In this document: positions 24,155-35,082 of the stretch, in pieces
How the letters are laid out: every line of letters begins with the position of its first letter
Numbering within the stretch: position 1 is the stretch's first letter
Assembly (NCBI RefSeq): GCF_020536995.1
Contig: NC_068356.1
Span: forward strand, 28,357,835 to 28,421,834
Source: Dreissena polymorpha
Taxonomy: Eukaryota > Mollusca > Bivalvia > Myida > Dreissenidae
DNA length: 64,000 nucleotides
Direction of reading: 5' to 3'
The notes under the pieces: generated by a model
What the model saw: only the letters and a program-made list of their open reading frames with translations
Told to the model about the DNA's origin: nothing
Databases searched by the model: none
Translations under genes and position numbers: made by a program

Positions 24155-24645
24155 TAAATGGACTTTTTCACGTTTTTGTAAATTGACAAAATTAAAAAAT
24201 GTATCCGATTGGCAAATTTTCATTTTAGTGATATGTGAGAAAACAGTAATACTGGACATTTACCATGCTCTAAAATATCCATAATATGCATCTTTTGACG
24301 ATTTAAAAACCTGAAAAATATAAAGCGTTGCAACGCGAAACGATTGAATAATTTGGAAAGTTCTGTTGTTGTCGTTATAGTGTGAGATACAACGAAGATT
24401 GCTTATATAAAGTATAAAAAGTATACATCACTAATTGTATGAGCACGGATGGCCGATTGGTCTAAGCGATAGACTTTTACTCCAGTGGTCAGTGGTTCGA
24501 GCTCAGTTGAGGGTTACTTTTTTGTTCTTTAATTTTATTCTTTTTTTTTACTGGAGCTTTTTAGATCCTATGTTTACATTTATCAATATAAAGCATTTAA
24601 TGACAAACTTCAATACTTGCCAAAATCTTTAAAAAGGCCCCTTTA
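24155..24645 (+). mobile_element. SINE/MITE hybrid, copy 2
   Basis: Starts TGGACTTTTTCACGTTTTTG and ends AAAAAGGCCCCTTTAA. The internal tRNA-like part holds an A box (GATGGCCGATTGGTCTAAGC, about 24,448) and a B box (GTGGTTCGAGCTC, about 24,490), followed by a T-rich terminator-like run. It is the clearest of the three copies for the Pol III boxes. Confidence 0.8.
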
Positions 24646-24649
24646 ACAT

Positions 24650-27410
24650 CAACCACCTGAATACGAAAGAGCTCTTAGTAGAACTTAACTGCACATATAA
24701 TCTTTTCGCACAAACACATTAACAAAATTTCATGTTTTAGGTCCAATTTTAATTACAATTTGTATCTGAATGCCTGGAATTAAGATGATAGGAATGGATG
24801 CTGCGATTAAAAAACAAATTCAATAAAGTTAATTTTTAAACAATGTCATTAAGAGCAGTTTCGCTTTCACCTCTCTATGTAAATACAAGAAATCAAAGAT
24901 TGTATAGTGAATACGTTGTTTTCCGTTGCTTGTTAATCATTTAGAATTAACATCACTATTATTGTCGCCATATACCTATTGCATATGGAAATATATGATA
25001 TATGTGTGTGCTTTTATATTGTCTAAATGTAAACACGGATGAAATCTGTGTCCACTTTGGCTAATGGCCTTCAGATTATATTTCGAAATAAAAGCGTCAT
25101 GTGATGCATCTCTGATCACGTGGGTCTGCTTTTCTCTGGGATGTTTCTAGTATAATCCTGTTCCACACAATTGCGCATGCGACTTATTTACACACAATTG
25201 CGCATGTGCCAATCAAGCCCATTTGAGCTGGCAAATGACGTGCTCTGCTCCTTCATCATACAGTATCTGAAAGTATAAATCGATCATATTTAGAAGCATT
25301 GCCCTTTAGAATACAATACACAACAGTATTTCTTGCGCACCTGAAATGAACGCATTATTTTCTTTGAACTAAAACGCTATAGCTGAACTATGCCCTACCT
25401 GAAATTCTTGCCTCTACATCATACATTGAGAAAGTATGCTATAACTACACACGTTACAGCTACTTAATTAAGGAGATCACTTTCTTATATAAAATATATA
25501 TATATGTTTCCAGTAGTTGTCATGCAGAGTGTAATAAATCCTTCGGTCTCCTGTGTGTTTATTATTGATCGTTAATCATTAAAATGTATATATAAGACTC
25601 TGAAAATATGCTAACCTATTTTATCACATACCATACCCTTTTTCCCATGTAATATAACCATTACATATATAGGATCTTGCATGAGTGGTCGTTTTGTATT
25701 GAATTTATTAAACGAGTCATCTTAATAAAGATAAAAACGAGGCTTGCAAAATGACCACGAATCTAAGATTCTATTTATAATATGACCAACAAATTTTCTT
25801 TTTATTTAATTCTCTTTTCGCCGTTTATTCAAATTGTAAAAGAGTTTAAGTGAAGAAATTCGGTGGAATAATGCCGTTATTTCGTCAAAAAATAACGTCA
25901 TTTCACAGTTATATAACTAGTGTAATAACACCCGTGTAATAAACAATATTGAGCATTACGTTTTATCCCATTTTCACCGCGACATTGACGGTATAGCACG
26001 TTGTGGAATATACTTGCTTGTATTCAACACTGTGGAATATACCTGTCGCGTGCACGGACTACTTTTTAAATGACGTCATGCGATATGCGCTAAAATTAGG
26101 TCGATATTGTTTGGTTCATTGATCGAATTTTAAGGTCACCCATGAAAAGAAAATGTGCATATTTTGCAGAAAAAAAATATATATGACATATTCACCAAAA
26201 GAAATGTTGAAATAAAATATAAAATTACACGATTTTTGTTTTGTTATTTTTTTATTTATATTTACTTTACCACTGAATGATTTTTCATAAGAAACAAAGT
26301 CGACAAAACTTGAGCTTCAAAATTATACGACCTTCAACCTTTAAATCTAGTCATATGACATTATTTAGTGTAATGTGCATTGTTTATAACCAAAGCATAT
26401 ACTTTTGACATTTAACTTAAATATTAAGAATGTACAACAAGCCATACACATATCGCACAGTTCATGAATAATCTGCTATGTTTGCTTTCCTATTTAATTC
26501 ACGTTAGGCATAGAGCTGTGTAAAGTATAAGATGGTAAAAATAGCACCACACTGGAATTGGGAACGTCCCATTTGTACACGGGTATTTTCTACTCATTCA
26601 TCTGTTGTGTACTTGAATGTTTTCCATTCTTTGTGTATTTATATATTAGATTATTTTTTCGTACAATAATGGCATTTACCATAGATAAATAAAACAGTGT
26701 GCAAGTTTAAACATAATTATGTTTATATGCAGAAATCTGCAAATGCAACCGAGTTTACCAACGGCTATTATTAGATAAACTGCTCCGGTTCATTTGAACA
26801 GCAGTAATGTAGAGTACATGACGTAGCGTGTGACGAAGAAGAAAGTTTATCGCGTTCATAAACTCATTTGAATAAAGTGATAGAATGGCATAAGGGTCTT
26901 TATTTAACTATGCTAAAATAATTATTAATGACCCTAGATGCAAATCGTCAATTATTGAGTTAAATGGATTATTAGATGGATTTTAAAGGATAACTAAAGG
27001 TAAGATCTAGTTCTTACGTGTTTTGATTTTTGTTTGTACTTTTGTCGTTCCCTGTTCTCGGGGAAATGATTTTAACATGGGCGAAGGATGTTTCGGTTGT
27101 TTTTTGTGAAATGGGATGAATGTAGTGTGTGTGCACATTGGGTACATCTGAGCTTCTGCACTGATGTACGTTTCTTGAGGCGAGATAGCTTCTTCAGGTG
27201 TCCCCATTGCGCAGAAGAATGAATGAACATGAACAGTTATTTGAATATTGAGAATTAAAATTAGACACTGCTTGAACATAACTGTGATATTTATTTTATT
27301 TGATGTATTAAATTCCATATGTTCTAATTGTTATATACGTTATTGATTGTTACTTTGAATAGTATGTCAGATCTTTATGTTTATTCATGTTAAATTTAAT
27401 ATTAGTGTCG
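24650..27410. other. AT-rich spacer
   Basis: No supportable gene. A minus-strand open frame at 27,007-27,318 (103 codons) has a hydrophobic start followed by a Pro/Lys-rich tail but no motif and no clear splice sites. A small repeat of ACACAATTGCGCATG occurs twice near 25,170-25,205. Confidence 0.5.
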
Positions 27411-27791
27411 TTTAACCTATTTACCGCGAGTCAACCGGGAGGGAAAATAAACAACAATGGCGGACAGTGGTGTTGTTTTTGTTGATACCGCAGTTAAAAT
27501 TGAAGGATTTTCGTCATAAAAAGGCTATTTTCCAATGAAGTTAAGTCAGATATGTTTGTCTTTTAAATTATTTATCTGATATTTGAAGATGGTTTCTAGA
27601 CGCAATTGAATATTCCTTAAGTACCGCGACTCACCCGGGTTGCAGGCTACCAGAACAAATACATATATATCACTACGCATGGTTACATTTGTTAGATTTT
27701 AAGCGCTTTTATGACTGAATTAAAATTATTGTTAAGGTTATTAGATCTATTAATGTTAAATGTCACGTTGAAAAAATCAAATGGGATAAAT

Positions 27792-27865
27792 AGAATACTA
27801 GGATTAGCGTTCTAAGCCTCGCAACATAAACTTCTCTGTATTCAACGCTAACCTAGTATTCTCTA
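27792..27865. repeat. Imperfect hairpin
   Basis: AGAATACTAGGATTAGCGTT faces AACGCTAACCTAGTATTCT across about 34 nt, giving arms of about 19 bp. It is possibly a MITE remnant. Confidence 0.6.
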
Positions 27866-28091
27866 TATTTCACTCCTGGAGCGTAGGTCATGTTATAATT
27901 GTTTATTACACATGTGTAATACGAATTTTGTGTTTATTGACCAATTGCATTTAGTTATTTTGCTGAAATGACGTTGCAACGTCAAATGACGTCACGAAAT
28001 GTAAACAACATTCGGGATTTATCATAATGTTTGCGTAAATATTTATTTAATTTGCTAATTTAAAAGCATGTGATAAAGAGATCTGACACGC

Positions 28092-28214
28092 GTTGTCATA
28101 TCATACCATATTTTATTAAACTCGTCCAGGAAATTCGTTAGTAAGCTCGCCCAAGGCTCGCATAATAAAAAATTCATGAACTCTTTTAATAAAATATGGT
28201 ATGATATGACAACT
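28092..28214. repeat. 30-bp-arm hairpin
   Basis: GTTGTCATATCATACCATAT continuing to TTTATTAAA is mirrored by its near-perfect reverse complement at 28,183-28,213 around a 60-nt loop. It is likely a small MITE or a solo TIR pair. Confidence 0.75.
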
Positions 28215-28224
28215 CGTTACAGAT

Positions 28225-28330
28225 CCTATATTTTTTTACATGCGGATCTGAAAGTATGCTAGCCTGTTTTATTGAATGCGGATCTAAACATATAATAGCA
28301 TATTTTATTGAATGCGGGTCTGAATACTCA
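28225..28330. repeat. ~40-bp triplication next to a GC-rich block
   Basis: GCGGATCTGAA, GCGGATCTAAA and GCGGGTCTGAA start three consecutive units, the first two ending in TTTTATTGAAT. It directly abuts the GC-rich candidate exon at 28,337. Confidence 0.6.
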
Positions 28331-28336
28331 CATCGC

Positions 28337-28518
28337 AGCCCAGAACTGAACGCCCGCACACAGAGTTCGGCCGGAGCAAAGGCTTTCGCACTCCGACACA
28401 GATGCGACGGTGACGATGAATCCGATCGGAGTGCCGGAAAACTCGGTATTTCTCATGCGGGTATACGTGGTACCGAATCCGGATGACCCACATGCTGAAA
28501 CGATTAAACGAAAAGGAA
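28337..28518 (+). CDS. GC-rich candidate exon, unrecognised
   Basis: A GC-rich island in AT-rich surroundings. An acceptor-like CATCGCAG lies at 28,337 and a donor-like GGAAAG|GTGTTA at about 28,518. The best-looking frame reads VTMNPIGVPENSVFL then MRVYVVPNPDDPHAETIKRK, but it is closed upstream by a stop near 28,347. A competing frame gives an Arg/Ser-rich peptide. I do not recognise it. It could be part of a host gene or an old transposon exon. Confidence 0.25.
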
Positions 28519-29044
28519 AGGTGTTAATTAATGGCGAAACAAATCATACAGTCACGCATATGTCAGTTTATATTTTGCAAGATATATCGAGCAGTTATGC
28601 TCTTGCTATATTATAAATGTATGGATATATAAATATGCCTGTTTGAAGTTTGGAAGGAATATATTAATCAATGTATTCTCGAGATATTACAATATATTAT
28701 TTACTTGTATTTAAACCATTTTACATAGGATAATAGTTAACCGACGTGAAACGGTTAATTGAAAGCCGTAATATTACTAAAATAAGGTAAAGAAAATACA
28801 GCCAAGAATCAACTTCAACACAAAAAACATATTATAAGATGTCAAATACTGGGATCTGATTAAGCATTTAGAACCATGAAACCAACAACTCAGGAAAGGT
28901 CAGACAGACATATAAATTAAATCAGTACGAGTTAAACCAGACTACCCAGAGAAAGTGTAATATGTTTACTGATGCCGTGATATGAACTAAATACCGTGGA
29001 AAACGGCGGCAAATCCCAAAAGAGAACAAACACAAATATATATC

Positions 29045-29412
29045 AACCTCGCTCGTGGAAAATGGGATTTGATGTATGTGCGTAAAGTGTCGTCCCAGAT
29101 TAGCCTGTGACGTCCACACATGTTAACAGGGACGATACATTCCATTTTTACCGAATTTTACGTTTAAATGAAGTCTATTCTTAGCGAAAATTTGGTTAAG
29201 GCAGAAAGAGTCGCCCCTGCTATGCCTGTGTGTACTGCACATGGTAATCTGGCATGACACTTCTCGCACATCCATTATGTCGCGTGGGATGACACTTCTC
29301 GCACATCCATTATGTCGCGTGGCATGAAACTTCTCGAACATCCATTATGTCGCGTGGCATGAAACTTCTCGAACATCCATTATGTCGCGTTTTTCCAGAG
29401 CGAGGCTCATAT
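29045..29412 (+). mobile_element. TTAGCCTG/CAGGCTAA MITE, copy 1, with internal tandem expansion
   Basis: It carries GTGCGTAAAGTGTCGTCCCA, GATTAGCCTGTG and the matching inverted right half, closing with CCAGAGCGAGGCTCATAT. The right half holds four ~38-bp tandem units (GACACTTCTCGCACATCCAT, TATGTCGCGTGG) at 29,256-29,392 that other copies lack. It is non-coding. Confidence 0.8.
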
Positions 29413-29422
29413 TAAGTTATAC

Positions 29423-29441
29423 AGTGTGTGTGTGTGTGTTT
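29423..29441. repeat. (TG)n microsatellite
   Basis: Eight or so GT dinucleotides right after the MITE end. Confidence 0.85.
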
Positions 29442-29758
29442 TATTTAAAATCGAGTCCGGTAATCGACCCCATTCCAAACGGACACATGTATATATTTTC
29501 CCCAAATGGGAGCTAAAATTCCAAATGGAAAGTTTCCAAATTATTTTTTTATCTCAATATTTTGTTCAACTCCCGTCCATGTAAGTTCAATCTTAGTAAA
29601 TATAATACTGCTGAAAAATCTTGTATTCTTAATGTTGAAGCATTTCTTAGCAAGACAGCAACAACACTTATTTCCCAAATTTAGTCATATTTTCCCAATC
29701 CAAAGGGACCCGGCCCCACTCCCAAAATGGTAAAAAACACGGTTTAATAAATTCTTAC

Positions 29759-30190
29759 ATGAAACACATGAGGAGGACGCCGAGTTGTACTTAGTGGGTG
29801 CCACACACTGGCACATTAAGTCGATGCAGCTCATGTTTGGTGTTGAGAGGCAGTTTGCGTTCGATAAACATGGCGTCTGGAATATCATCGGGCCTGTTGT
29901 TGTTGTGGATGTTGCGGCTGTTGTGGTTGTTGTGGTTGTTGCGGCTGTTGTGATTGTTGCGGTTGTTGTGGTTGTTGTTATATCTGCGTATGTTGCTGCG
30001 GCTGTTGTTGCTGTTTCTGTAACTGTGGTTGTTGTTATTGCTGTTTCTGTTGCTGGTGCTGATGTTACTGTTGTTTCAGTTGCTGGTGTTTGTGAAAGGA
30101 TCGTTGTTAATTGCGCTGCTGTTGTCAAGGAAGTTGACGCGCTTGACGTTTCAGGACTACTGGTTGTCGTTGATAGATTTGATGCGGCAA
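29759..30190 (-). CDS. PAN-mucin gene exon 2: Thr-rich stalk and Cys-rich module
   Basis: 432 nt, phase 1-1, with acceptor TCGTATAG|TTGCCG and donor TTTCAT|GTAAGA. It encodes NLSTTTSSPETSSAST, repeats of ATETTVTSAPATETAIT, a poly-Thr run, then PCLSNANCLSTPNMSC, CQCVAP and SSSCVS. The six-cysteine tail resembles an EB or EGF-like module. The GTT/TTG-rich plus strand reads as poly-Val, a shadow of the Thr codons. The exon is open throughout. Confidence 0.7.
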
Positions 30191-32310
30191 CTATACGAGA
30201 AAACACATACTTTATCACTTTTTACAAATTATTTTAAGTACCATAGTTTAATACCCATATGGCTATACATCAACAGCTTTTGATTTGAATAGCAGTTAGA
30301 GATTGTGTTATTGCTATTATACTATAATTTCCAAAAATTGCTTATGCATTTAAAATGTCATTCTGTATGCTGCATGTGTATTTCATGTACGCATATTTAT
30401 TCTGTTCGCTGAATTACCAGTTCTCAGTACACATAATTATGATTATGAAGGTTATACTCAGAGGGGAAATAACGTGATAGTAAAGATGGCGACGCCAATT
30501 TCGAGGCAGGTATTTTTTCGCCGTTGTATACCTTTATTACTTGTATTTTTTGTTAAATGACGCTCACTTTCCAGCCATATCATCTTGAACCTTACTAGCG
30601 TTAATTTTGTGTTGATATTCGCTCTTAATCTCGACTTTAATCGCTGTGAAATTTCTGAGCGGGATGACCTAATTAAAGCTCCACTAAAAATAATTGCGTG
30701 GAGTAGAGTCGATATAAAAAGCGAATTGTATTACGAAATAAGCGCTGATCATATGTTTACTGATATGGTTGGAAAGTAAGCGTCATAAAAGAATAAAATT
30801 AATAAAGGGTAGACAACGGCGAAAAATTACTATCTTGGCATGGACGTGATTACCCCCTCTGAGTATAACCTTATCTTTCCAACAAGTGGTTTCAATCTCC
30901 ACGCAGTGTTGTCGTTCCTTGCACTTACATACATGTAATGTAACCGTCGTGCAAGAGATTGCAAGTGGTTAATGTAAACGATGCATCAGTAAGGTGTAAT
31001 CGACAATGTGAAGATATGGGTTTTTGATTAAATTGCACGGTCAAAGTTTCGCCAAATTATGCAACATGAAATCTAGATAAAAAGTTAGCCGAAAAATATC
31101 ATGTTGCAAAAACTGAACATGCTTTCATTTGGTGCGGAAGATGCGATAACCAAAATTTCATGATAAAAATGAATTAAATAAAAAGAACCTGTATTCATTT
31201 TGGGGTTAATATTGTTAATTATTTGTTCCATTGAAATGAAAAATTTACATAATTTCACTCACGCAAGCTTTCTTGAAAATATTAATTTTCTCAAGTTACG
31301 AAGCAAAATAATTCCCGGTATTAAAAGGAGAGCAAACATTCGGTATGCATCGCCAAAGTATACGCGACACTTGAACGATGACGAATCTGAGCCATCGTTA
31401 TCAAGTCGAGCATAACGTTATTTGCATTGCCTGTAAGAAAGAATAGGTCTTAGTTTAACAAGACCTTATTTTAACATGGTAAATTTAATTTTAAAAAAGG
31501 CGAAATCGGAAATAGTAATACCAACATTAATGGCGCTTTACTTTTTTTTTCATCATTGTGTAATGTTCGTAGTTTACATTCTAAACGACTTGGATCTTAT
31601 AATTGGATAGTTTCGTCAATTTTAAAAAATGCACAGGCGTCAATACGCGAACAATGAATTTGATAAAGAATTCTTTATAAATGCACCTGTCTATAAATTT
31701 CAGTACATGTAGGAGTACATGCTACTTGTATTTAGTTTCAATACTAGTATCTTATATACCATCGTTCTGCGTGTAAAATATGACGTGACAGACATAGGGG
31801 CGTATCGTTATGCGTAAAAATGGTTATAAGTTTTTGTCATTTGCGTATACTTTTTGTAACATGGTATATTATGGGGTGCTAGAAATTATATTCATTCTGA
31901 ATTTTATTTAAGACGAACCATCAAAATATCAATTGCAAAGCCAATCGTATAGAAATGTATTATCTTTATGTTGAGAATAAGTATGTTTAAATATCACCTT
32001 CGTACAAATGACCAGGTTTAAAAACACACGCATTTGTGACAGCAACTGCAGTATCGATGACGTAGCAATCGCTGGATGTGATGTCGAAAAAGAATGCTCT
32101 ACACGTGGCATTCGACGCGCATAACCGCCCACATCTCACAATGCTGCTCCTGTGTCCATTTAACGTATACTCGGGACAAAGAGTATCCTTGAGCCGCGCG
32201 TTTTGCACGAAAACTGCATGTCCCCGTCCAACCACAAAGCACATGGAGAAGATGTAAACAAGACCAAACCACATTGCCATATTACCGCTGTAAAATGCGT
32301 TCCTATCCAT
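29759..32310 (-). CDS. Secreted PAN/Apple, Thr-rich mucin and Cys-rich module gene (partial)
   Basis: Two minus-strand exons fit together in phase 1: 31,998-32,310 and 29,759-30,190. Exon 1 gives a signal peptide and a PAN/Apple-like Cys domain. Exon 2 gives about 85 Thr/Ser/Ala-rich residues and then a Cys-rich EB/EGF-like module. The joined architecture (adhesive or lectin-like domain, O-glycosylated stalk, Cys module) suits a secreted or cell-surface mucus or shell-matrix protein; that role is inference. Exon 2 ends with a good donor (TCAT|GTAAGA), so the gene continues leftward, but I could not identify the next exon. No breaks are visible in either exon. Confidence 0.6.
30449..30872. mobile_element. 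MITE in the PAN-mucin intron
   Basis: The ends GGTTATACTCAGAGGGG and (reverse complement) AAGGTTATACTCAGAGGGGG are inverted repeats, extending to AATAACGTGA / AATCACGTCC and GATAGTAA. The body of about 420 bp contains AAAGATGGCGACGCC with a donor-like GGCAG|GTATTT. It lies between the two exons of the PAN-mucin gene. Confidence 0.8.
30880..31985. other. Intron sequence
   Basis: AT-rich sequence between the MITE and exon 1 of the PAN-mucin gene. No feature that I can support. Confidence 0.5.
31998..32310 (-). CDS. PAN-mucin gene exon 1: signal peptide and PAN/Apple-like domain
   Basis: ATG at 32,310 (MDRNAFYSGN) or, better for a signal peptide, at 32,280 (MAMWFGLVYIFSMCFVVG). The domain follows: KDTLCPEYTL, VRCGRLCASNATCRAFFF, then SSDCYVIDTA and NACVFKPGHLYE. 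Cysteine spacing of C-x3-C-x5-C and a later SDC resembles PAN/Apple modules. The donor is ACGAAG|GTGATA, phase 1. A local TATA-like TATATATTTA lies near 32,360, and another sits in the transposon TIR beyond it. Confidence 0.65.
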
Positions 32311-32452
32311 TTTATTACAGAACCGAAGAGTGGCCTTCTACTGCTCTGTACAGTAAATATATACTTAAAGAAAAACTTCTCAATCATTGCATGTCGTTGT
32401 CGCACGCGGAAACCTTCCCTTTGAACTATCGAAAGCAAAAACATGTCAAAAG

Positions 32453-32940
32453 TATGGAAAGCCAAAGGGGACCCCCGCTAAAATACATATACTTATATAG
32501 TAAATATCGGGATTGTCATTTTTCGCGGAACTTTCACTTTCCGCGAAAAACCAATGCCAGCATGGCCATAAAACACTACATACAAATCGAAATCTAAAAA
32601 GCGCGGAACTTTCATATATTTTCCGTCGGAGCAATTATTTTTCAACCCTGTAGAAAAAGCGGGCTCAATTAATCGCGCGGAACCTTATTTATCTACTCTG
32701 TACAAATAGTAGTGTTTAAAATCGCGCGGAGATTGTAGAATGCTATTTTAAGAAGTCTATTAAAGAGAGAAAATCCAGTAAATACCAGATCCAAAAAGCG
32801 CGGAACACAAATATCGTCCGCGAAAATTAAGCATTGAATTACTGTACAAATTTCGGGTTGTTAGGTGTTAGAATCCCTAGTTACCCGAAAAATTTGATTG
32901 GATCCGATACTTAGAAATAACCAATCAGATACTTTGTAAC
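32453..32940 (+). repeat. Copy A left TIR
   Basis: It pairs with 43,015-43,516. It contains the self-complementary TTTTCGCGGAA/TTCCGCGAAAA (about 32,520-32,549) and repeated CGCGCGGA or GCGCGGAAC words. On the minus strand a TATATAAGTATATG box near 32,490 points out of the element toward the PAN-mucin gene. Confidence 0.85.
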
Positions 32941-32984
32941 AAATGCAACACAATCAGTGCGTTCAGTAAGTATAACGTTTCAAG

Positions 32985-33104
32985 ATGGCGGAGCGAATTG
33001 CATGGTTATTGTTTCTACTCGATGGATTCGCAGATACTTCGGAAATAGATCAGATTGGGATCAATAACTTTATTGCATACGATCATTTACATGTATTACC
33101 TGGT
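32985..33104 (+). CDS. Copy A: possible first coding exon
   Basis: TTTCAAG precedes ATGGCGGAG. The frame reads MAERIAWLLFLLDGFADTSE and continues to HLHVLP, with a donor-like ACCTG|GTTTGT. The same exon is recognisable in copies B and C (reverse strand, near 45,030 and 55,880), so it belongs to the element. Start context and position just inside the TIR fit the first exon of an element gene, perhaps the transposase. The link to the DDE piece is inferred. Confidence 0.4.
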
Positions 33105-33179
33105 TTGTATTTGTACTTTTTAATATTGTGTAAAACTATCGGATAATTTGCATAATGTTGACAATCGTTAATTAAATGA

Positions 33180-33440
33180 GCCGCGCTCTGAGAAAACTGG
33201 GCTGAATGCATGTGCGTAAAGTGTCATCCCAGATTAGCCTGTGCAGTCCGCACATGCTAATCAGGGATTACACTTTCCGCTTTTATGGTATTTTTAATTT
33301 CAAGGAAGTCACTCCTTACCTAAAATCAAGTTTATGCGGAAAGTGTCGTCCCTGATTAGCCTGTGCGGACTGCACAGGCTAATCTGGGATGACACTTTAC
33401 GCACATGCACTAAGCCCAGTTTTCTCAGAACGCGACTGAA
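33180..33440. mobile_element. TTAGCCTG/CAGGCTAA MITE in copy A
   Basis: GAGCCGCGCTCTGAGAAAAC opens it, and TTTCTCAGAACGCGACTGAA closes it as the inverse. Internal arms carry GTGCGTAAAGTGTCATCCCA and AGATTAGCCTGTGCAGTCCG. The same insertion exists in copies B and C, so it predates their separation. Confidence 0.85.
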
Positions 33441-35082
33441 ATAATAACTTATTGTAATGTAATGTACTTGTGTCTTGTATTCGTTCAGTTGAACATCAAT
33501 ATATTAATAAATTTATTTTTGTTTTCAACCTATTAATTAAAATAAGGTATTGTTTTTAATCCGTTTTTAGTTTCGTTATAGCTGACCTAGATTAAAACAT
33601 TTCATCATAAATAAATGAATAAAATTATTAATAAATTTATGTTTTTATAAAATTTATATATAAATTTTGTAGGTGTGTGTTGCCAGTAATGGTTGAAGAT
33701 ATGCCAAACAAATTGTGCCTCTCTATACAGACAGATTTCAGGTCTCAATTTCAACTTCAAAGGTCAACATATCACTGATATCAGGTTTCTCAGCTATTGG
33801 TTTGTATTATTCTTATCCACATTGCAGCAAGAACAACTGGATAACTTAACTTTTCAATAGCTATTACATGTAATTTAAATTAATCATGTTTCTAAATCAT
33901 CCACTAAATGCGGCTACATTGTAATTCTCCACTTGAAAGTGTTGTATGTTTGAAGTTTTTTGTGACAAAATCTTGGAGTAGATCTATTTTACTCCCAAAC
34001 TTCCTTTAAGAAAATGCAGCCGCTGTAGTGATGGAAAATCTACTTCTTTAAAATATTTATAAGTGAATAGACCCTTTTCACAATAAGCCAATAGCGTGTA
34101 GTCAAATGATTTGCAGAATTCGAGAATGAGGCTTAATGTGTAGAGATTTCTAATAGTGCATCGCAATATTGCTCTGCTTTTGATCATTTAGCGATTTTAT
34201 GATATTGCCAACACAAGTTGACTTTGTCAGAATCAGCCGTTAATTACTTAATATATACTTTCCATTTTAAGTGCCAATATATGAAATACATTTTCTTGAT
34301 TAAAGTACTTGTTTGTATTCATTTTTTTTGCACAAATTCTGACACTCCAAGTATGGCTTTCAATTCTTAGTGTGTGTAAATTGACAGTCTAAAACTTATT
34401 GGATTATCTGACACTCTTTGTTTGCGCATTATTTGGGCGATCGATCAATTATTTTGTTTATTGATAGATCTTGCGTTTAAATGCCCCTGTATTCAGCACA
34501 AACCCATAACCTCGTTATGATCAGATACTGTGCAAACAATTACTAAATAACAACGTGATGTCATAAACCACAGGTTGCAGATATCTGGTCATTTGACACA
34601 ATTAATGACACCTCCATGTGACCATGCCTTCTCGTGGTTGTAGCATTGCGTAGCTGTTTCTTGGAATAATTTAACGCCAAACTCTCAATTGTTGCTTTTA
34701 TTGAACATAAAAGATATTGTCAACATTGAAAGTCATCTGTCCAAACAGATTGTCAGAAACTAAATACTGTATAGATATTAGCCAGTTTTATCATAATTAT
34801 AAAGTGCTTTATACCTATATATTTTAAATATTTCAAAAATTTAATGCTAAACATTAGTGTCATTTTCTTCTATTTTATAGGAATTTGTCTTATGCTTGAT
34901 TCAACTCTTACATGTTCAATGATTCATGAAATAGTTCACACACTAATACATCCATACCTTTGAGAATTGTAGTCTTGTAATACTTTGTATTGTATACTGC
35001 TAATTTATGACTTCGATTTGTGCAATAATCGATGTTTAGTCTTCAGACCACATTTACTCTGATGCTTATGGGTAACTCGTAT

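Noticed and set aside
27007-27318. 103-codon minus-strand frame with a hydrophobic start
   Set aside because: No motif, no splice sites linking it to the PAN-mucin gene, and composition like the surrounding spacer; left as unsupported.
29785-30283. Plus-strand poly-Val frame of 150 codons
   Set aside because: Shadow of the Thr-rich exon on the minus strand, which has matching splice sites, Cys module and phase.
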